64,000 bases of DNA, taken from the NCBI GenBank assembly GCA_944363975.1, contig CALVVU010000002.1, forward strand, positions 217,225 to 281,224. The letters are read 5' to 3'. The notes beneath the pieces were generated by a model. It saw only the letters and a list, made by a program, of their open reading frames with translations. It did no database searches and had not been told where the DNA came from. A program made the translations under genes and the position numbers. Shown piece after piece: positions 24,715 to 33,698 of the stretch (position 1 is its first letter; every line of letters begins with the position of its first letter). The DNA is from Candidatus Coprovivens excrementavium. Its GTDB lineage: Bacteria > Bacillota_I > Bacilli_A > RF39 > UBA660.

Positions 24715-25908
24715 ATGAATAAAGCAATTATAAAATTCGTTGGTTTCTTAGACCAAGAAGCAGTAAGAATTCAAAACAATTTCATAAAAGAATGTACTAT
24801 ATTAGGAGGATATAATGTCAAAAAGTTAGATGATATAACTTATAAAATATCAGAATGCCACAATATCAGCAGACAACTTAAAGTACCAGAAAAAGACTAC
24901 TCATTACATGGTGAAATATTTATTCAATTTGATATTTTGTCTCACTATTTAAATATTTCAAATTTAACACCTAAAGAAGCCTCAGTAATTATATTAACAT
25001 TTTTAAGAAAGAATATTGCTGCCGGTATATGTGAAAGTGAAAGTAATGCTTTCGACCCAAAAGAAATTGATTCATACCCATTTAAAACAGTAACACCAGA
25101 AGAAGTTCATCAACTAATTCATGAAGATAGATATCGAATCTTGATGTCAAAGTCAGAAGAAGAAAGAACGCCTAAAGAAAATGCTCTTATTGAAGAATTA
25201 GAAGAATATACTAAAACTCATTCAACTAATGTCGATATTTTTAAAAATATCCATCAAAAAATAAATGAACACTATTTTTCTATTCAAGATTCGTACACTG
25301 AAGATGATATTTATATCTTTATTGAACAACTAAGAAAACTTAATTTATCAGAAAAATATTGCCAAATATTAACTAATTATTTAATTAATGAAATAAATAA
25401 AAGAAAAAATAAACAAATTATTTCCACTCAACAATATACTCCTAAAAAAATAGTAAAACCAGAAACTACATCTTTATCAAAAAAAGAAATAAATACATTA
25501 TATAGAGAATTATGTACATACTATAATCCAGATACTAAAGTAATAACTAGATATCTAACTCTTCAAGAAATAATACATTGTCTATTTATAATGCGTAAAT
25601 TAAATTTTAATAAAGAATCGCTTTCTTTATTCTTAAAAACAGTTGAAAAATTTAATCGTCAACAAGAAGTTAATCCATTATCACAATATATTGAATTATA
25701 TAATAAATTACTATATTATAAAGATAGACTAGGTCTTGAAGATGACCTTAGTAGTATTGAATCAATTATCCAAGAAATGTTTATTGTAAGTGATAAAGAC
25801 TATGTTGAATGGAAAAAACTTCTTGCAGAAGAATTATCTAATCTTCTAAGAAGTTTATCTAATAATCACGATTATGAAATAGAAAAATCTTTATCTCTAA
25901 GTAATTAA
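24715..25908 (+). CDS. Unknown protein, 397 aa
   Basis: A hydrophilic, mostly helical protein with no signal peptide or membrane helix. The second half is dense in Leu/Lys/Glu helices, with paired segments such as EDDIYIFIEQLRKLNLSEKY and LQEIIHCLFIMRKLNFNKES that look like an internal helical repeat. No catalytic motif is seen. A consensus promoter and SD-covering repeat precede it, as for the unknown 391-aa gene at 13466, but the two proteins are not visibly related. Function unknown. Confidence 0.7.
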   Translation: MNKAIIKFVGFLDQEAVRIQNNFIKECTILGGYNVKKLDDITYKISECHNISRQLKVPEKDYSLHGEIFIQFDILSHYLNISNLTPKEASVIILTFLRKNIAAGICESESNAFDPKEIDSYPFKTVTPEEVHQLIHEDRYRILMSKSEEERTPKENALIEELEEYTKTHSTNVDIFKNIHQKINEHYFSIQDSYTEDDIYIFIEQLRKLNLSEKYCQILTNYLINEINKRKNKQIISTQQYTPKKIVKPETTSLSKKEINTLYRELCTYYNPDTKVITRYLTLQEIIHCLFIMRKLNFNKESLSLFLKTVEKFNRQQEVNPLSQYIELYNKLLYYKDRLGLEDDLSSIESIIQEMFIVSDKDYVEWKKLLAEELSNLLRSLSNNHDYEIEKSLSLSN

Positions 25909-25925
25909 AGATTTTTCTATTTTTT
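25881..25925 (+). terminator. Long-stem intrinsic terminator
   Basis: Thirteen-base perfect stem (25881-25893 with 25905-25917, AGAAAAATCTTTA type) followed by T; it lies over the last codons of the unknown gene. Confidence 0.85.
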
Positions 25926-25989
25926 AATATAATCTTCACAAATTCTTAACATTTCTTGCGTATATTTATATCGTGAAAGGAAAAGATGT

Positions 25990-27345
25990 ATGATAAATAA
26001 TGAAGAAAAATCTAGTAAATATTGTACTAAATGTGGTAAAGAAATAGAAATAGACACTAAGTTCTGTCCATATTGTGGACAAATGGTACCAGAAGAAATA
26101 GAAAAGAAAGCCAATAAAAGAGGACGTAAAAAAGTAATTAAAGAAGATATTGTTGAAGAGAAGAAAGAAGAATTAATAAAAGAAGTTGAACACCCAGTTA
26201 AGCAAGAGAATCAAGAAATTTCTTCAATACCTCCAGTTTTTACAACTCCAGAAAAAAAGAGTAACTTTGAAAGTAAGAAGAAATACATTTATCCAATAAT
26301 TGCAACAGTTGTAACCTTTATTCTATGCTTAGGAGCTTTTGGCTTATTTTATAATTATTATTTAAAAAATTTAGTAATTGAGACAACTAAAAGAGAAGTT
26401 ACTGTAACTGATACTGGAATAGCTGAAGCAGTATCTAAAGTATATGATTCAGTAGTCGTAGTTGAAAGCTATGTTCGTGATCAATTGTATGCAACTGGAA
26501 CTGGATTTGTGTACAAGAAAGATGATAATACTGGTTATATTCTAACAAATAGCCATGTAATTGAAAGTGCTGATGAAGTAAGAGTAGTTTTCACTAATAA
26601 TGAAAGAGAAAAAGTTGAAATCGTTGGTTCAGATTCATATTCTGATATCGCTGTATTAGCTGTAGATGCAGATAAGGTAATATCAGTTGCTGAACTAGGT
26701 AGTAGTGAAGACACTCAAGTAGGTGATACCGCCTTTGCTGTAGGTGCCCCATTAGATTCAGAAACATACGCATGGACTGTTACAAGAGGTATTGTATCAG
26801 GAAAAAATCGTACTGTTTCAGTTGAAACAACAAATGGTTTCCAATCATCATCTTATATAATGGAAGTACTACAAACTGATGCTGCAATTAATAATGGTAA
26901 CTCAGGTGGACCATTATGTAATAGTAATGGTGAAGTAATCGGAATTACTAACATGAAACTTGCTAGTTCTACTATTGAAGGAATGGGCTTTGCAATCCCA
27001 ATAGAAACAGCTATATCATATGCTGATAAATTTGTTAATGGTGAAAACATATCTCGTCCATACCTTGGAATTACAATTATGAATAATACTCCATCATATC
27101 GTGATCCTGATGCAACTGGTGTATATGTTGAATCTGTTGAAGAAGGAAGCCCTGCTGATGAAGGAGGCTTAAAAGAAGGAGATATAATAGTTGCAGTCAA
27201 CGGCAAAGAAGTAGAAGACAAAGATTATTTCCAATACGAATTATACAAATATGATATTGGTGATGAAATAACAATTACAGTTCAAAGAGATAATAATACT
27301 AGAGAACTCAAAGTAACATTAGGTAGTTCAAATACTACAACATAA
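25990..27345 (+). CDS. HtrA/DegP-like serine protease with N-terminal zinc ribbon
   Basis: A 451-residue membrane-anchored protease. Residues 12-29 form a zinc ribbon (C12, C15, C26, C29), followed by a charged linker, one helix (about 99-121), a trypsin-like domain with H189, D219 and S305 (NNGNSGGPL), and a PDZ domain (about 350-445, RPYLGITI and GSPADEGGLKEGDIIVAVNG). HtrA enzymes degrade misfolded extracytoplasmic proteins. The cytoplasmic zinc ribbon is an added module and may link the protease to an intracellular partner. SD AAAGGA; terminator after the gene. Confidence 0.94.
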   Translation: MINNEEKSSKYCTKCGKEIEIDTKFCPYCGQMVPEEIEKKANKRGRKKVIKEDIVEEKKEELIKEVEHPVKQENQEISSIPPVFTTPEKKSNFESKKKYIYPIIATVVTFILCLGAFGLFYNYYLKNLVIETTKREVTVTDTGIAEAVSKVYDSVVVVESYVRDQLYATGTGFVYKKDDNTGYILTNSHVIESADEVRVVFTNNEREKVEIVGSDSYSDIAVLAVDADKVISVAELGSSEDTQVGDTAFAVGAPLDSETYAWTVTRGIVSGKNRTVSVETTNGFQSSSYIMEVLQTDAAINNGNSGGPLCNSNGEVIGITNMKLASSTIEGMGFAIPIETAISYADKFVNGENISRPYLGITIMNNTPSYRDPDATGVYVESVEEGSPADEGGLKEGDIIVAVNGKEVEDKDYFQYELYKYDIGDEITITVQRDNNTRELKVTLGSSNTTT

Positions 27346-27376
27346 GATTGATTAATATTAATCAATCTTTTTGTTT
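27344..27376 (+). terminator. Intrinsic terminator of the HtrA gene
   Basis: Thirteen-base perfect palindromic stem (27344-27356 with 27357-27369; half-site AAGATTGATTAAT), then TTTTGTTTTTT. Confidence 0.85.
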
Positions 27377-27420
27377 TTTATAAAATTTATATTATAATAT
27401 AGCTAACTGGGAGTGATTCT

Positions 27421-28503
27421 ATGGATAGCAATAAAATAGGAAAATTTATTGTAGAATGTCGTAAAGCAAAAAAAATGACTCAAGAAGACTTAGCAAAAAC
27501 TTTAAATTATAGCCGAAACAATATTTCAAAATGGGAACGCGGAGTTTCATTTCCCTCAGACCCAAGCGTAATTAAAAAGTTAGCTGAAGTATTGGATATA
27601 AGCATAGAAGAATTAATGTATGGTGAAAAAAAGAATGAAAAAAACACTCAAAGTATAATAAACACGATCATAAAGGAATACGAAACAAAGCACAAAGCAT
27701 ATAAAAAGAAAAGTCACTTTTTATATCTTTCAATATTATTCATAATTATTCTTATATTTATAATAATATATTATGCTTTTATAAGGGGGACTATAAATGT
27801 ATATAAACTTAATTTCACAGACGAAACATATTCTACTAATGACTCTTTTCTTATCTTGTCAAATAATGTATCAATTTTATATTTTAATAAATTAGAAACA
27901 AATAAAGAAGATATAATAAATTTAGAATTATATTATTTCGATAATAATGTGAAAAATATCATTTTTAACGGTGAAAACGACGATTATTATATTACTGAAG
28001 ATAACGGCTATGACGAATATAAGTTAACTGAATTAAAAAATAAAGATATTTATTTAAAAATTAAGAATTCTAGCAATCAAAGTAAAACAATAAAATTATC
28101 TAAATCGAAAATATTTTCTAATACAAATTTATTACCTAAAAAAACTACTCAAATAGGTGATACACAAAATTCAGAAAAGGTGGGAAATTATAATATCTTA
28201 TATAAATATGGATTTACAAGTGATGATAATTATTATTTTGCAAATTATATTAATGATAATACATATCTAATTTATTCCGGAAATAATTTTCATTTAACTA
28301 GAAATACTCAAAACAGTATAGAAACAATTGATAGTCAAATTGATTCATATGACTATATTTATTATATAAAAAAAGATAATGAAGAAAAAACTAAAAATTT
28401 AAAACCAACCAAGGAAATTAATTGTCAAAAAGAAAAATGCACAACAATTGAGGATTATGTTAATTACATAAATTTCTTAAAGAATAAAATTATTCAAAAC
28501 TAA
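27421..28503 (+). CDS. Membrane-bound XRE-family regulator with outer sensor domain
   Basis: A 360-residue one-component regulator: N-terminal XRE helix-turn-helix (8-62, MTQEDLAKTLNYSRNNISKW), linker, one hydrophobic helix (about 99-120) and a 240-residue polar domain outside. The layout lets an outside signal reach DNA without a kinase. The Asn/Asp/Tyr-rich outer domain has no recognised family. Downstream, in the same direction, come a small secreted protein and ABC cassette 2, the likely targets. A terminator separates it from them, so they have their own promoter. Confidence 0.85.
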   Translation: MDSNKIGKFIVECRKAKKMTQEDLAKTLNYSRNNISKWERGVSFPSDPSVIKKLAEVLDISIEELMYGEKKNEKNTQSIINTIIKEYETKHKAYKKKSHFLYLSILFIIILIFIIIYYAFIRGTINVYKLNFTDETYSTNDSFLILSNNVSILYFNKLETNKEDIINLELYYFDNNVKNIIFNGENDDYYITEDNGYDEYKLTELKNKDIYLKIKNSSNQSKTIKLSKSKIFSNTNLLPKKTTQIGDTQNSEKVGNYNILYKYGFTSDDNYYFANYINDNTYLIYSGNNFHLTRNTQNSIETIDSQIDSYDYIYYIKKDNEEKTKNLKPTKEINCQKEKCTTIEDYVNYINFLKNKIIQN

Positions 28504-28530
28504 AACGTTACTATAAGTAACGTTTTTTTT
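28503..28530 (+). terminator. Intrinsic terminator of the XRE gene
   Basis: AACGTTACT (28504-28512) and AGTAACGTT (28516-28524), eight T. Confidence 0.9.
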
Positions 28531-28543
28531 TAAAATTTAGATG

Positions 28544-28549
28544 TATAAT
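28544..28549 (+). promoter_or_regulatory. -10 element for the secreted-protein gene
   Basis: TG-TATAAT at 28542-28549, 24 bases before the minicistron ATG, with SD AAAGGAGG in between. No convincing -35 was found, as expected if an activator or repressor is involved. Confidence 0.5.
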
Positions 28550-28572
28550 GAACCTATTAAAGGAGGAAAAAA

Positions 28573-28593
28573 ATGAAAAATAAAATTTTATGA
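28573..28593 (+). CDS. Six-codon minicistron coupled to the secreted-protein gene
   Basis: ATG 28573 lies 6 bases after a near-perfect SD (AAAGGAGG) and reads MKNKIL then TGA, which overlaps the ATG of the next gene as ATGA. The next gene has no SD of its own, so its translation probably depends on ribosomes that finish this minicistron. Confidence 0.5.
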   Translation: MKNKIL

Positions 28594-29030
28594 AAAAACT
28601 ATATTTAAAATTAAAAACATTATCCGTAGTCATTTTAGGAATAATATGTTGTAATCTTTTTATTAATATTGCTTATGCAACCACGTATAAAAGTTCACTA
28701 TCATTAGATCATGCAACTTTAACGGGAGCAACCAGATATTATAGTGCAGGAAAAAATAAATTTAGTATTAAACCAACAAAACTAACTCCACAAGAGGCTG
28801 GTGAATACGTGCAATTACTTGTAAGACTTAATGAAGATAATGGAATACTATGTATAATAATAGGTACAAGGTATATAGATATGTATAAGGCAAATTTAGG
28901 AGATACATATACAGAAAATTTTGGATATTTAAATGCGGGTAATAGATATTATTTTTTCTCAACAAAACATGAAAATAGAGATTGGGGATATGTATATGCT
29001 CCGCAAGGCAATGTAATCATGAGTTCATAA
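28590..29030 (+). CDS. Small secreted protein next to ABC cassette 2
   Basis: A 146-residue precursor: basic start MKKLYLKLK, hydrophobic 12-28, and a likely cleavage site at AYA (27-30), leaving about 116 residues with few charges and many Tyr/Gly (ATRYYSAGKNKFSI, NAGNRYYFFSTKHENRDWGY). No Cys pair remains except one Cys in the middle, so it is not a lipoprotein. Codons differ from neighbours (AGG, GTG, GGG present). Position between a membrane XRE regulator and an ABC cassette suggests a secreted signal, toxin or bacteriocin-like product, but no family was recognised. Confidence 0.75.
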   Translation: MKKLYLKLKTLSVVILGIICCNLFINIAYATTYKSSLSLDHATLTGATRYYSAGKNKFSIKPTKLTPQEAGEYVQLLVRLNEDNGILCIIIGTRYIDMYKANLGDTYTENFGYLNAGNRYYFFSTKHENRDWGYVYAPQGNVIMSS

Positions 29031-29033
29031 AAC

Positions 29034-29068
29034 AAAAAAGTTATCATGATAAAACGATAATTTTTTTA
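29034..29068 (+). terminator. Weak terminator or attenuator inside the ABC unit
   Basis: AAAAAGTTATC (29035-29045) and GATAATTTTTT (29056-29066) with a 10-base loop and one G-T pair. It could lower expression of the ABC genes relative to the secreted protein. Confidence 0.5.
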
Positions 29069-29094
29069 TCTTTTTAAAGAAAGAGGTGAATTAT

Positions 29095-29757
29095 ATGCAA
29101 ACAATAACAATCCGTAATTTTTCTAAAACATACGTTAAAAATAATCAAAAGATAATTGCTTTAAATAAAATAAATTATGAATTTATAAAAGGAAAATTTT
29201 ACGTTATCATGGGGAAAAGTGGTTCCGGTAAATCAACACTTCTAAATTCAATAGCCGGATTAATCGAAGGTGATAGTGGAACAATACTTTACGATAACCA
29301 AAATTTAACAAATACTGCTAAGCTAAGAAATGAGAATGTTGGTTTAGTTTATCAAAATTTTTTACTTAACGAAAATATGACTGCTATCGAAAATGTTATG
29401 CTTCCTACTTTTTTAAATAAAAATCTTGATAAAATTAAAAGATATAAAAAGGCCGTAAATATTTTAAAAGAATTGGATCTTTCAAATCGTTTAAATCATT
29501 ATCCTAAAGAACTATCAGGTGGTGAACAACAAAGAGTAGCCGTTGCTAGAGCTCTTATAAATAACCCTGATTTCATTCTAGCTGATGAACCAACTGGCAA
29601 TTTAGATGAAAAAAACGAAGAACTTATTTTTAAAATCCTAAAAAAATTAGCTAATCTTGGAAAAGGTATAATTGTTGTTAGTCATAACAAAGCAATAAAA
29701 AAGTATGCCGATACAATATTAATTTTAGAAGCTGGTGATTTACATGAAGATAAATAA
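29095..29757 (+). CDS. ABC ATPase, LolD/MacB type, cassette 2
   Basis: A 220-residue ATPase: Walker [22 protein letters not shown] as Q-loop, [15 protein letters not shown] signature, [12 protein letters not shown]alker B and VVSHNK switch. ATG 29095 follows AAGAGGTGAA by 7 bases, better than GTG 29086. The permease gene starts inside its 3' end. It is a paralogue of the ATPases at 16925 and 43062. Confidence 0.95.
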   Translation: MQTITIRNFSKTYVKNNQKIIALNKINYEFIKGKFYVIMGKSGSGKSTLLNSIAGLIEGDSGTILYDNQNLTNTAKLRNENVGLVYQNFLLNENMTAIENVMLPTFLNKNLDKIKRYKKAVNILKELDLSNRLNHYPKELSGGEQQRVAVARALINNPDFILADEPTGNLDEKNEELIFKILKKLANLGKGIIVVSHNKAIKKYADTILILEAGDLHEDK

Positions 29758-30922
29758 TCTTTTTACTTTAGCAATAAATAACACCAAGAGAAAAAAGACA
29801 AATATTATATTTATTATCCTTTTAATGTTAATTAATATTGCTATAATAGTTGGATTTTCATCTTACAAAAGTTTATTTTCATTTTGGAATGATTGGCTAG
29901 ATAAATCATACCAATTTAATTTAGTTAATATTAATAGCGGTAGTGAAGATGTCATATCCATAGCCGAAAGCTTAAAAGATAATGAATTTGTTAGAGATGT
30001 CTTTTTTAATGATGAATACTATCTTTCAGGAATTGCTAGTGATTTTGTTGATAAAAATATCGACGGAAATATAAAAATAATAGGAACAATTCCCAAAACT
30101 AAAAAAATAATTTATGGTCAAGACTTAAATAATGAAATAAATGGAATAATCTGTCCTAATAATTTTCTTCCTGATTCTCAAATATATCTAGGTAACTATA
30201 ATATTGATAAGGTTATAGATTTAAAAAATATATTAAATAAAAATATCAATATAAAATTAATGAATGAATATAATACGAGTTTAAAATTAATTGGAATTTT
30301 TGATAGTTCTTATGATTATTCATCACCTGATGTATGTTACGCAACTCACGAAACAATTAAAGAATTAAATCATAAATACCAGCCCGAATTTTCAAAAAAT
30401 CCAAATGAAGCTTTTATTTTATTTGATAATATAAACAATGCCGAAAAAGTTCTTAGTAAATATCAACGAATCGATTATACACCAGTTGCAACTATTAAAA
30501 CAGATATTGCTAGCAAAATATTAAGTATCACTAATATTAGTACTATCATCTTAATAATTATTTTCTTTATTTTTACCTATTTAATATGTTCTCATAATAT
30601 CATTAAAGATTCGAAAAATATTGGTATTTTAAAAATATGTGGATACGACTTAATTGATATAAAGAAACTATATTATTTTGAATATATAATTATCTTCTTA
30701 ATATCTTTTATATTATCAATAATTATTTCTTTACAACTATGTAATATAATACCTATATATTTCTTTAATAATAATCCAGTATTATCTTTCTTAAATATTC
30801 ATCCAAGTATAATAATTATCTTCATAACATTAATTCTAAATATTCTTATCGTTTATTTCACAGTTAAAATAAATATTAAAAAAATCGAAGAAATGGATAT
30901 TAGTGAGATTATCTATGAATGA
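29744..30922 (+). CDS. FtsX-like permease, ABC cassette 2, large subunit
   Basis: A 392-residue permease: helix at about 20-38, outer domain to about 255, and three C-terminal helices. It carries GIICPNNFLPDSQI, aligning with the Cys-Pro...Ser segments of the cassette 1 and 3 large permeases. The start is ATG 29744 after GGTGAT; it overlaps the ATPase stop by 14 bases and the next permease by 8, so translation is coupled across the three genes. Confidence 0.85.
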   Translation: MKINNLFTLAINNTKRKKTNIIFIILLMLINIAIIVGFSSYKSLFSFWNDWLDKSYQFNLVNINSGSEDVISIAESLKDNEFVRDVFFNDEYYLSGIASDFVDKNIDGNIKIIGTIPKTKKIIYGQDLNNEINGIICPNNFLPDSQIYLGNYNIDKVIDLKNILNKNINIKLMNEYNTSLKLIGIFDSSYDYSSPDVCYATHETIKELNHKYQPEFSKNPNEAFILFDNINNAEKVLSKYQRIDYTPVATIKTDIASKILSITNISTIILIIIFFIFTYLICSHNIIKDSKNIGILKICGYDLIDIKKLYYFEYIIIFLISFILSIIISLQLCNIIPIYFFNNNPVLSFLNIHPSIIIIFITLILNILIVYFTVKINIKKIEEMDISEIIYE

Positions 30923-31901
30923 TTTATTAAAATTAAATATTAAAGCCTTTTCTAAAACTAAGACTTTTAAAAATTACTTAATAATAAATTCTTTATTATT
31001 TATTATAATAATTTTTATTTTATGTTTAAAATTATATACTCAAATAAATATTAATGAAATAGTCAATAATAAGAATAATCGTTTAATTAATATAAATAAT
31101 TTTGATAGTATTAATACTCTAAATACTTTTCTTAATGAAGCTTCATCTTATATAGAAAAGGTAGAATATAATATAAGTAAATATGATTATAAAATTAATG
31201 ACAAATCATACGACATATATACAAGTGATAATAATTTAAAAGAAGATAGTGATTATATCGAAATAAATAATTTATCTCCTAATCAAAATATAATAATTAA
31301 TAATAAAAAAATAAATAATATAATATATAATAAAGAATTATCATCAAACATAATTCTAGTTAATCAAAAATTATCTAAATATTTATTCGATAATAATTTT
31401 GTAGATGAATATTATATTACTTTAGAATTAAATGATTATTATAAGATAGATAAAGTTTTTAAAATTTTAAGAGACTTTAAGATAGATGCTAATCTAAATA
31501 ATAATTCTAATAGTGAAGTACTTGCTTATTCTAATTTAAATAACATTTTAAGTGTTCTATTTTATATTTTTATAATCTCTATAATCGTTATTATTTTTAT
31601 ATTAGCAATAACTTTCTTATCAGATCAAAAAAAGAATCTTTTAATATACTATAATATCGGTTATACAACATTTCATATTATAAAAATTAATATAATAACT
31701 AACATTTATTATTTAAGTATTATCTTTATTAAATGTTCTATACTTATCTTTATCTTAGAATTAATTTTACTATTATATAAAATTAATTTATTACCATATT
31801 TATTAAGAACAATTTTATTACCTGTTTTATATTTTTATATAATAAATATTTTTATTATAATTATAGGTATTATATACTTTGTAAAAATAAAAAAATTATA
31901 A
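30915..31901 (+). CDS. FtsX-like permease, ABC cassette 2, small subunit
   Basis: A 328-residue, extremely Asn/Ile-rich permease: helix about 20-40, outer domain to about 215, then three helices. It overlaps the end of the large permease gene; the ATG at 30915 has only GTGAG as SD, which suggests coupled translation. The coupling segment QKKNLLIYYNIGYTTFHI is weaker than in the partner, so it may be the passive half of the heterodimer. Confidence 0.8.
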   Translation: MNDLLKLNIKAFSKTKTFKNYLIINSLLFIIIIFILCLKLYTQININEIVNNKNNRLININNFDSINTLNTFLNEASSYIEKVEYNISKYDYKINDKSYDIYTSDNNLKEDSDYIEINNLSPNQNIIINNKKINNIIYNKELSSNIILVNQKLSKYLFDNNFVDEYYITLELNDYYKIDKVFKILRDFKIDANLNNNSNSEVLAYSNLNNILSVLFYIFIISIIVIIFILAITFLSDQKKNLLIYYNIGYTTFHIIKINIITNIYYLSIIFIKCSILIFILELILLLYKINLLPYLLRTILLPVLYFYIINIFIIIIGIIYFVKIKKL

Positions 31902-31925
31902 GCAACAAAATCATTGTTGCTTTTT
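31901..31925 (+). terminator. Intrinsic terminator of ABC cassette 2
   Basis: AGCAACAA (31901-31908) and TTGTTGCT (31914-31921), then T. Confidence 0.9.
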
Positions 31926-31958
31926 ATATCTTAAGTTATAATAAAAGTAGGTGATATT

Positions 31959-32516
31959 ATGGAAATACTTAATAATATACAATATAATTCAACTCTTATA
32001 CTAAGTTATTTCTTTATATCTTTAGTAGTACTTATTTTAAGTAAAATAACTAATAAAAAAAGTGATACCTTATTATTTAGTAGTTATCGTAGTTCTTTAT
32101 TAAATCCTCTTACATATATTCGTTTATTTACCCATATTTTAGGTCATCAAAATTGGCGTCATTTTTCTAATAATTTTCTCTATATCTTATTAATTGGCCC
32201 CATGATTGAAGAAAAATATGGTACCTTAAATCTTTTATGGATGATTTTAATAACAGCAGGTATAACAGGAATTATTAATTCTATAATATCTAAAAATAGT
32301 ATTTTAGGAGCTAGTGGAATCGTCTTTATGTTTATTGTTCTAAGTTCATTTGTTAATATAGAAGCTGGTAAAATACCATTAACTCTTATTTTAATTTTCA
32401 TCTTCTATATTGTTAATGAAATCATTGATGGTTTATTTAAAAAAGATAACGTTTCTCACCTCGGTCATCTAATCGGTGCTATAAGTGGTCTTATCTTTGG
32501 CTTTTATATTATGTAA
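31959..32516 (+). CDS. Rhomboid intramembrane serine protease
   Basis: A 185-residue, six-helix protein with the rhomboid signatures: HILGHQNWRHFSNNFLYIL in the first part, catalytic GASG (S119) and HLGHLIGAISG (catalytic H167) near the end. It cleaves transmembrane segments within the membrane. The length is that of the minimal bacterial form. It begins a unit with the DUF2975 protein and pyrophosphatase (11-base gap, then overlap). Confidence 0.93.
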   Translation: MEILNNIQYNSTLILSYFFISLVVLILSKITNKKSDTLLFSSYRSSLLNPLTYIRLFTHILGHQNWRHFSNNFLYILLIGPMIEEKYGTLNLLWMILITAGITGIINSIISKNSILGASGIVFMFIVLSSFVNIEAGKIPLTLILIFIFYIVNEIIDGLFKKDNVSHLGHLIGAISGLIFGFYIM

Positions 32517-32527
32517 GGAGTGTTAAT

Positions 32528-33175
32528 ATGTCTCAAAGTAAATTAAAAAAATATAGTCAGATAATCTCAGTTATTTCTCAAATATCATGGATTATCTTAA
32601 TTATTGCTACAATTTTTATTGCCGTTCTAGGAACAATCGTTTCTTTTTTATTTAGTCGTTTAGAAATTGATAACTGTAATAATATATCTCTTTATGATAT
32701 AACAATTAATACTGATGAAATTATAACTTATCTTCCTACCGAATTAAAAAGTTCTACTGAGTCAGTTATAAATTATTTTAAAGCATTTATCAGTGAACAT
32801 ACTAAAGCTCAGAAATTTTTAATGATTGAAACATTCGTAATTATTGCTGTAGCTGAATTAATAATAATGATTATGTTAATATATAATATATATATATTAT
32901 TTAAAAATATTCATGAAAAAGAAACTCCATTTATAAAAGATAATTCTCGTAAATTAAGATATATTAGTTTATTACTTCTAATTATTATTTCAATTGACTG
33001 TCTAGGTACTAATTTTATTTATGCATTATATAACTTAAACTTCAAAACAACATTTAATCTCTCTTCCTTATATATAATCTTTATTATTTATACATTCTCT
33101 TACTTATTCGAATATGGTCACTCACTAGAATTAAAAATAAATAAATTGAAAGAAGGTTCCCAAAATGAAAAATGA
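32528..33175 (+). CDS. DUF2975-type membrane protein
   Basis: A 215-residue protein with four helices (about 13-40, 101-123, 145-165, 178-197). The segment LFKNIHEKETPFIKDNSRKLRYIS matches the hallmark region of DUF2975 proteins, whose role is unknown and which often sit beside a small XRE regulator; none is adjacent here. SD AAGGAG; its 3' end overlaps the pyrophosphatase start by 11 bases. Confidence 0.75.
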   Translation: MSQSKLKKYSQIISVISQISWIILIIATIFIAVLGTIVSFLFSRLEIDNCNNISLYDITINTDEIITYLPTELKSSTESVINYFKAFISEHTKAQKFLMIETFVIIAVAELIIMIMLIYNIYILFKNIHEKETPFIKDNSRKLRYISLLLLIIISIDCLGTNFIYALYNLNFKTTFNLSSLYIIFIIYTFSYLFEYGHSLELKINKLKEGSQNEK

Positions 33176-33653
33176 TGTTGTTGAAGCAGTAGTCGAAATT
33201 CCTTTTCGCTCCCGTAATAAATATGAGATTGACAAAAAAACAGGTCGTATTAAACTAGATCGAGTATTATATTCTGCTATGGGTTATCCTGCCGAATATG
33301 GTACTTTAGAAAATACTCTTGCTCCTGATGGAGATCCTTTAGATATCCTAATATTAGCTACTGAACCAACATATCCTGGTTGTATTATTCCAGCTCGCGT
33401 TATAGGATATCTAACTATGATAGATAATGGCAAAGAAGATTATAAACTTATCTCAGTAGTTGCCTGCGATCCTCGTTACGATGAAATTAAAACTCTTCAA
33501 GATGTATCACCATTTACTTTAAAAGAAATAAAAAACTTTTTTGAAAATTATAAAAGTTTACAGAAAATAAAAGTTGAAGTAGGGGAATATCATTCTAAAG
33601 AAGAAGCTCTTAATTTAATCGAACTATGTAAAAAGAATTATCAAAATAAATAA
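33165..33653 (+). CDS. ppa: Soluble inorganic pyrophosphatase, family I
   Basis: A 162-residue enzyme with the family I core: EIPFRSRNKYEID, YPAEYGTLENTLAPDGDPLDILIL (includes the DGDPLD metal signature), YKLISVVACDPRYDE and KKIKVEVGEYHS-like end (here KIKVEVGEYHS). It removes pyrophosphate to drive biosynthesis. SD GAAGG lies in the end of the upstream gene. Terminator follows. Confidence 0.95.
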   Translation: MKNDVVEAVVEIPFRSRNKYEIDKKTGRIKLDRVLYSAMGYPAEYGTLENTLAPDGDPLDILILATEPTYPGCIIPARVIGYLTMIDNGKEDYKLISVVACDPRYDEIKTLQDVSPFTLKEIKNFFENYKSLQKIKVEVGEYHSKEEALNLIELCKKNYQNK

Positions 33654-33669
33654 AGATAATTCTTTTTTT
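33631..33669 (+). terminator. Intrinsic terminator of ppa
   Basis: Thirteen-base stem AAAAAGAATTATC (33631-33643) with GATAATTCTTTTT (33656-33668), overlapping the last codons. Confidence 0.85.
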
Positions 33670-33698
33670 GCTATAATATTTAATAAGGAGTGATTAAA

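Noticed and set aside
28590..29030. Lactococcin 972-type bacteriocin
   Set aside because: Position beside FtsX-like ABC genes is similar, but the mature sequence lacks motifs I can match to that family, so only a secreted protein is called.
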